From an uncultured delta proteobacterium (GTDB lineage Bacteria; Desulfobacterota; Syntrophorhabdia; Syntrophorhabdales; Syntrophorhabdaceae), in contig CAIQJW010000255.1 in the NCBI GenBank assembly GCA_903872255.1, forward strand, positions 1-12,480: DNA of 12,480 nt, in the 5' to 3' direction. Under the pieces are notes generated by a model, which had not been told where the DNA came from, did not search any database, and worked only from the letters and a program-made list of their open reading frames with translations. The translations under genes and the position numbers were made by a program. Each line of letters begins with the position of its first letter. Within the stretch, counting starts at the first letter, position 1. Of the stretch, positions 7,824 through 12,480 are shown one piece after another.

Positions 7824-7992
7824 GGGGTGCTGTCCTGTTGCTGATCATGTAGTGTTTATCCCAGATAAGCCCGAAACGCAACCGGCATTCTGCAATGCCC
7901 TTTTTATACATCGAATCCGCAAAATTATCTAAGGTTTTGTCGAACATGCAGCCGGTTTTTTTAAGACTCTCGATGGCGGGTGCATGGATGCG

Positions 7993-8027
7993 AAAAAAAG
8001 GCCCCGTGAACGGTCACAGGGCCTTTT
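7993..8027 (-). terminator. Rho-independent terminator after glyS-ppdK
   Basis: On the minus strand a 14-bp stem (7996-8009 pairing with 8014-8027, one G-T wobble) encloses a 4-nt loop and is followed by seven T residues (7999-7993). It starts about 20 nt beyond the ppdK stop. It should end the glyS-ppdK transcript, which implies that the kinase gene downstream has its own promoter in 7824-7992. A GATAAT at 7924-7929 is a possible -10 box there, but I see no convincing -35. Confidence 0.92.
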
Positions 8028-8046
8028 AAGATTAAGTGCAGGTTCC

Positions 8047-10827
8047 TTATTTTTTCTTTGCCGCCTTCTTTACGGGTTTTGCCTGTTTTTCCTTTATTGC
8101 GGCCCGTGCTGCAGCTAGTTTCGCTATGGTAACACGGTACGGGGAGCAACTGACGTAGTCAAGCCCTGTCCGGTGACAGAATTCCACTGAATTAGGTTCG
8201 CCCCCGTGCTCGCCGCAGATCCCGATCTTAAGGTTCTTGCGTACGCCGCGCCCGAGTGCGACACCGATCTCCATCAGGCGCCCCACGCCGCCTTCGTCTA
8301 TCCTCTGAAAGGGATCAGCTGTATAGATCTCCTTCGTCACATAATCTCCAAGAAATTTGCCTGCATCATCGCGGCTCATGCCGAGCGCCATCTGGGTCAG
8401 GTCGTTTGTGCCGAAGGAGAAGAATTCGGCTTCAAGCGCGATCTCGTCCGCGGTTATCGCCGCCCGCGGGATCTCGATCATGGTGCCGATCATATAATCG
8501 ATCTTCACCTTGTGCTTCTTCAGTATTTCCTCGGCTATCTTTACGACTATCTCTTTCTGCAGTTTCAGTTCATTAACATGACCGACGAGCGGTATCATGA
8601 CCTCCGGTTTTACATTCGTGCCTTTCTTCTTCACGTCGGCGGCGGCTTCGAATATTGCCCTGACCTGCATCTCGGTGATCTCGGGGAAGACAATGCCGAG
8701 ACGGCATCCGCGATGCCCGAGCATCGGGTTCGCTTCGTGGAGGCTTTCCACCTTGGAAAGGACTTTTTCATAAGGAATGCCCATCTGTTTCGCGAGCGCT
8801 CGCATCTCTTTCTCGGTATGCGGAAGGAACTCGTGCAGAGGCGGGTCAAGGGTCCGGATCGTCACGGGAAGGCCTTTCATAACGGTGAAAAGGCCGACGA
8901 AGTCCTTTTTCTGGATAGGAAGAAGTTTTGCCAGCGCCTTTCTCCTTCCCGCTTCATCATCGGCGATGATCATTTCGCGTACGGCGTCAATACGATTGCC
9001 CTCGAAGAACATATGCTCCGTCCGGCAAAGGCCGATGCCTTCGGCACCGAACGACACCGCAACCGCAGCCTGGTCCGGTTGGTCGGCATTTGTTCTGATG
9101 CCCAGCCTACGGGCCTCGTCGGCCCAGCTCATGAGAAGCGCAAAATCCTTGTATATCCCGGATTGTGCCGGTTTCAACGTCTTGTCGACCATTACCTGAA
9201 GGACTTCAGACGGGATGGTTTTTATCCGTCCGGCAAAGACCTCTCCCGTTGTCCCGTCGATTGAAACATACTCGCCTTCCTTAATGGTCTTTCCATTTAC
9301 GCGGATGACCTTTTTCCCATAGTCAATATCAAGATCGCCGCATCCGGCGACGCACACCTTGCCCATCTGGCGCGCTACGAGCGCCGCATGGCTTGTCATG
9401 CCGCCGCGGGACGTAAGAATTCCCTGCGCCGCATTCATTCCGCGGATGTCCTCCGGTGATGTGTCGATACGGACGAGGATGACATCCTCTTTGCGCCCCG
9501 CCCAGCTTTCCGCGTCGGCTGCGTTAAAGACGACCTTGCCCGCTGCCGCGCCGGGACCGGCGTTGAGTCCTTTCGATACGAGATTGCCGGACTTCAATGC
9601 CTTTTCTTTTTCCCTGGGGTCAAATATCGGCCGAAGAAGCTGGTTGAGCTGGTCCGGCTCGACCCGCATCAGGGCCTCTTCCTTTGTAATAAGTTTTTCC
9701 TTGACCATGTCCACGGCAATCTTGAACGCTGCAAAAGCGGTCCTTTTGCCGGTCCTCGTCTGGAGCATCCAGAGTTTTTCGTTCTGGATCGTGAACTCAA
9801 CGTCCTGCATATCGCGGTAATTTTTCTCGAGCGTACCTCTGATCTTAATGACCTGTTTATAAATGTCAGGCCAGACCTCTTCGAGTGATTTGACGGATTT
9901 ATCGGTTTTTTGCCTCTTGTTTATCGGAAGCGGCGTCCTGATGCCTGCGACAACATCCTCTCCCTGGGCATTTATCAGGTATTCGCCGTAAAATTCATCG
10001 TCACCGGTCGACGGGTTCCTCGTAAATGCTACGCCGGTGCCGCAATCCTCTCCCATGTTTCCGAAGACCATGCACTGCACATTGACCGCTGTCCCCCAGT
10101 CGCCGGGGATGTCGTTGAGCTGGCGATAGGCAATGGCCCTGTCGGTATTCCATGATTTGAAGACTGCCCCGATGGATCCCCATAATTGTTCCATGGGGTC
10201 TTCGGGAAATGTAACACGGAGGCGCTGCTTAATCGTTTTTTTGAATTCCTTGACGAGATCTTTCAGATCATCGACTGTCAGATCGGTATCTGATTGAACG
10301 CCGCGCTGTTTTTTCTTTTTATCGATAATAACTTCGAACGGATCGTGCTCGCCCCCTTTTTCCGGTTTGAGCCCGAGCACGACATCCCCGTACATCTGGA
10401 CGAAACGCCGATAGCAATCGTATGCAAAGCGGGGATTTTTTGTCAGCTTCGCCAGTCCTTCGACTGTTTTTTCATTGAGGCCCAGGTTGAGGACCGTGTC
10501 CATCATGCCGGGCATGCTCACGCGGGCACCGGAACGGACGGAGAAGAGGAGGGGATTTTTGGGATCGCCGAATTTCGCGCCCATGATCTTCTCGACTTTT
10601 TTGATATTTTCAATAACCTCTTTGTCGAGCCCTTTCGGAGACTTCATATTGTTCTTGTAGAAGAGGGTGCAGACCTCGGTTGTGATGGTGAAGCCCGGAG
10701 GAACAGGTATGCCGAGGTTGGACATATCGGCGAGACCGGCACCTTTTCCACCCAGGAGATTCTTGAGCTTCAGGCTGCCTTCAGATTTCTTTCCGCCAAA
10801 AAAATACACAAACTTATTTTTTGCCAT
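8047..10827 (-). CDS. ppdK: Pyruvate, phosphate dikinase
   Basis: This cytosolic enzyme interconverts pyruvate + ATP + phosphate and PEP + AMP + diphosphate, in gluconeogenic or glycolytic direction. The 926 residues show the ATP-grasp N-terminal domain, starting with GGKGAGLADM...GIPVPPGFTI (26-48) and SVRSGARVSMPGMMDT (96-111). The swivelling phosphohistidine domain carries GGMTSHAALVARQMGK (475-490) with catalytic His480, and Thr478 matches the residue phosphorylated in regulated plant PPDK. The C-terminal PEP/pyruvate barrel has GLCRTEHMFF (599-608), MLGHRGCRLGI (702-712), IGTMIEIPRA (780-789), FFSFGTNDLTQM (802-813) and GICGEHGGEP (869-878) with active-site Cys871. Family members are usually nearer 880 residues. 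Part of the excess is a lysine-rich tail from about 912. The start has a strong AAGGAGGAG site (10832-10840) inside the 14-nt gap after glyS, so the two are cotranscribed. No regulatory PPDK kinase/phosphatase is in the window. Confidence 0.97.
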   Translation of the reverse strand: MAKNKFVYFFGGKKSEGSLKLKNLLGGKGAGLADMSNLGIPVPPGFTITTEVCTLFYKNNMKSPKGLDKEVIENIKKVEKIMGAKFGDPKNPLLFSVRSGARVSMPGMMDTVLNLGLNEKTVEGLAKLTKNPRFAYDCYRRFVQMYGDVVLGLKPEKGGEHDPFEVIIDKKKKQRGVQSDTDLTVDDLKDLVKEFKKTIKQRLRVTFPEDPMEQLWGSIGAVFKSWNTDRAIAYRQLNDIPGDWGTAVNVQCMVFGNMGEDCGTGVAFTRNPSTGDDEFYGEYLINAQGEDVVAGIRTPLPINKRQKTDKSVKSLEEVWPDIYKQVIKIRGTLEKNYRDMQDVEFTIQNEKLWMLQTRTGKRTAFAAFKIAVDMVKEKLITKEEALMRVEPDQLNQLLRPIFDPREKEKALKSGNLVSKGLNAGPGAAAGKVVFNAADAESWAGRKEDVILVRIDTSPEDIRGMNAAQGILTSRGGMTSHAALVARQMGKVCVAGCGDLDIDYGKKVIRVNGKTIKEGEYVSIDGTTGEVFAGRIKTIPSEVLQVMVDKTLKPAQSGIYKDFALLMSWADEARRLGIRTNADQPDQAAVAVSFGAEGIGLCRTEHMFFEGNRIDAVREMIIADDEAGRRKALAKLLPIQKKDFVGLFTVMKGLPVTIRTLDPPLHEFLPHTEKEMRALAKQMGIPYEKVLSKVESLHEANPMLGHRGCRLGIVFPEITEMQVRAIFEAAADVKKKGTNVKPEVMIPLVGHVNELKLQKEIVVKIAEEILKKHKVKIDYMIGTMIEIPRAAITADEIALEAEFFSFGTNDLTQMALGMSRDDAGKFLGDYVTKEIYTADPFQRIDEGGVGRLMEIGVALGRGVRKNLKIGICGEHGGEPNSVEFCHRTGLDYVSCSPYRVTIAKLAAARAAIKEKQAKPVKKAAKKK

Positions 10828-10831
10828 GATG

Positions 10832-10840
10832 CTCCTCCTT
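10832..10840 (-). promoter_or_regulatory. Strong ribosome binding site of ppdK in the glyS-ppdK gap
   Basis: AAGGAGGAG on the minus strand, with its AGGAGG core 6 nt before the ppdK ATG, fills most of the 14 nt between the glyS stop (10842-10844) and the ppdK start. It fixes the ppdK start and suggests high translation from a shared mRNA. Confidence 0.85.
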
Positions 10841-10841
10841 A

Positions 10842-12480
10842 TTATTCGAAGTGTATCTTTGAAAAATCTGCGAAGGTTAAGAACATATCCTTTATGTGGG
10901 TCAATAATGCAAGCCTGTTTGCCTTGACGGTCTCGTCCTTGTCCATGACGAACACCTTGTCGAAGAAATTGTCGATCGTTTCCTTGAAACCGACGAGAAT
11001 GGCGAGTGCACTATCATAGTCACGTTTGTTCATATGGCCGAGGAAAATGTCCTTTTTGTCCGAGTAAAGACTGAAAAGCTGTTTTTCCTCGTTAAGGATA
11101 AGGTGGGCAGGATCAACGGGCGCCGAATCTGATATCTGTTTTGTTATGTTATACACCCGGCGGAACCCGACCATAAGCCGTTGAAAGTCTTCCATCGATT
11201 TCTGCGTCGCAAGAGAGACGAGGCGCATATATCCGTCATATATATCGTTCGCGACTAAGGGGAGAACGCTTTCGACGAAATCCTGATCATGGCCTTCTTC
11301 CAGCATCGAAAACTTGAAACGGGTTGTTATGAATTCTGTGATCGAATTTCGCGCGTCTTCAAAAGGCAGTCTTTTTTGTATCCCTGCCCCCGCATCGTAG
11401 GCCTTTTCAAGAAGGGCCTGCAAAGGCAGGTGCAGTGTGCGTTCTATCGCTATTTTTATAATGCCGAGCGACTGACGCCTCAAGGCGTATGGATCCAGGT
11501 TGCCTGTCGGATTTATGCCAACCGAGAAGAACGATACGATAGAATCCATTTTATCCGCCATTGCAGCTATTGCCCCTATGGAACTGCCCGGCAGACCGCC
11601 ATTGCCGCCTGTCGGCAGATAGTGCTCCTCGATTGCCCGGGCGACATCTGCATCCTCGCCTTCGAGCCCGGCATAGATCCGGCCCATTGTTCCCTGCAGC
11701 TCCGGGAACTCGCCGACCATATGCGTTACGAGGTCGGTCTTCATAAGGGGAATCAGCCTGTCGAGCCTGGCGGTTGCGGACGGATCGAGGATGGAGGCAA
11801 GATATGACGTGAGCGCCCTTACCCTCTCCATTTTATCCTTGAGGGTACCCAACTTTACATGGAAGACGATGGAAGCGAGGCGTTCATATCGGTCCGCCAA
11901 CCGGACCTTCCTGTCTTCATCGAAGAAGAACCGGGCATCTGCGAGCCTTGCCCGAAGGACTTTTTCATTCCCTCGGACCACATTCGCGTCGTCTTTCGGG
12001 ACTGTGTTGGCGAAGAATATAAAGTGGGAAAGAAGCTTCCCCGTGCTGTCCTCGATCGGAATGTAGCGCTGATGGGCCTTCATGACATTTACGAGGACCT
12101 CTTTCGGTATGCCGAGATACACCTCGTCGAAAGACCCTTTCAGGGGATAGGGATACTCGGTTATATAGAGGATCTCCCTGACCAGTTCCTCATCTCGAAC
12201 AGCCTGGCCTCCCGTTTCTTTTTCGATCCGGGATATGCCCGCCCTTATTATCTCCATGCGTTCATCTTCGTTGATTATTATAAAGTTCTTCCTGAGGATA
12301 TCGACGTAATCAAGCGGATGGCCGATATCTATCGGTCCGTTCGAAAGGAACCGGTGACCGTATGTGACGGGCGCGCCGACGACATCCGCAACAGGGAAGT
12401 TGATTGCTTTACCGCCGAATATGCACATGACCCATTGGATCGGACGCGCATATTCAAACGTTCCCGATCCCCAGCGCATC
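10842..12480 (-). CDS. glyS: Glycyl-tRNA synthetase beta subunit, C-terminal part (runs off right edge)
   Basis: This is the beta chain of the bacterial alpha2beta2 glycyl-tRNA synthetase; it binds tRNA(Gly) and works with the catalytic alpha chain GlyQ. The frame is open to the right edge, and the Met at 12477-12479 is internal: it begins MRWGSGTFEYARPIQW, a conserved segment that normally lies well inside the protein. About 140 N-terminal residues are missing, judging from the usual length near 690. Other family landmarks, counted from that Met, are the LADARFFFDEDRK segment (about 179-191) and the stretch from MADKMDSIVSFF through GINPTGNLDPYALRRQSLG (about 305-336). The C-terminal 130 or so residues are helical and fit the DALR-like anticodon-binding domain. 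ppdK follows after 14 nt. glyQ is expected just beyond the right edge. Confidence 0.96.
   Translation of the reverse strand, partial: MRWGSGTFEYARPIQWVMCIFGGKAINFPVADVVGAPVTYGHRFLSNGPIDIGHPLDYVDILRKNFIIINEDERMEIIRAGISRIEKETGGQAVRDEELVREILYITEYPYPLKGSFDEVYLGIPKEVLVNVMKAHQRYIPIEDSTGKLLSHFIFFANTVPKDDANVVRGNEKVLRARLADARFFFDEDRKVRLADRYERLASIVFHVKLGTLKDKMERVRALTSYLASILDPSATARLDRLIPLMKTDLVTHMVGEFPELQGTMGRIYAGLEGEDADVARAIEEHYLPTGGNGGLPGSSIGAIAAMADKMDSIVSFFSVGINPTGNLDPYALRRQSLGIIKIAIERTLHLPLQALLEKAYDAGAGIQKRLPFEDARNSITEFITTRFKFSMLEEGHDQDFVESVLPLVANDIYDGYMRLVSLATQKSMEDFQRLMVGFRRVYNITKQISDSAPVDPAHLILNEEKQLFSLYSDKKDIFLGHMNKRDYDSALAILVGFKETIDNFFDKVFVMDKDETVKANRLALLTHIKDMFLTFADFSKIHFE

Noticed and set aside
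7924..7929. GATAAT on the minus strand as a kinase promoter
   Set aside because: It is a good -10 match and a promoter is expected here, but no -35 or extended -10 is present, so I do not list it as a separate feature.
8206..9264. A 352-codon open frame on the plus strand, antisense to ppdK
   Set aside because: It lies fully within the strongly conserved ppdK coding region, has no ribosome site or recognisable domain, and is rich in His/Arg/Cys as expected from reading a gene backwards.

Overview
The window is a chromosomal segment of a bacterium. It has bacterial ribosome binding sites, tight gene spacing, an alpha2beta2-type glycyl-tRNA synthetase beta chain, and GC content that looks near 50% by eye. 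My best guess for the lineage is Desulfobacterota / former Deltaproteobacteria or Nitrospirota. That is an inference from three things: a glyS-ppdK pair as in Geobacter relatives, a soluble many-PAS hybrid histidine kinase of the AHDFNNLL type, and the 7-bp tandem and ATTCCCGC-type palindromic repeats. There is no rRNA gene or other decisive marker.

Layout from left to right. Bases 1-807 (minus) hold the N-terminal 269 residues of a Kup-family potassium transporter that runs off the left edge. Just upstream, 17 nt away and probably in the same operon, is copA at 825-3011 (minus), a Cu(+)-exporting P1B-type ATPase. A divergent intergenic region (3012-3182) carries candidate promoters for copA-kup on the minus strand and for dedA on the plus strand. 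The DedA-family membrane protein is at 3183-3830 (plus).

The convergent gap after dedA (3831-4013) holds almost nothing but repeats. A 7-bp tandem repeat begins inside the dedA stop region. It is followed by an inverted-repeat element of about 116 bp with 35-bp arms, which may also serve as a two-way terminator.

On the minus strand follow a 1269-residue cytosolic hybrid sensor histidine kinase with six PAS-like domains and a C-terminal receiver (4014-7823), a 223-nt gap with a strong intrinsic terminator, pyruvate phosphate dikinase (8047-10827), and the C-terminal 546 codons of glyS (10842-12480, open at the right edge). glyS and ppdK are 14 nt apart and end at the terminator at about 7993-8027, so they form one operon end.

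The functions are mostly housekeeping: glycine tRNA charging, PEP/pyruvate interconversion, copper efflux, potassium uptake and a membrane lipid/proton-related DedA protein, plus one complex signalling kinase. I find no CRISPR array, phage, transposase, tRNA or obviously new multi-gene system. The points most worth a second look are the repeat-filled convergent junction, the unassigned N-terminus of the kinase, and a lysine-rich tail on the dikinase.
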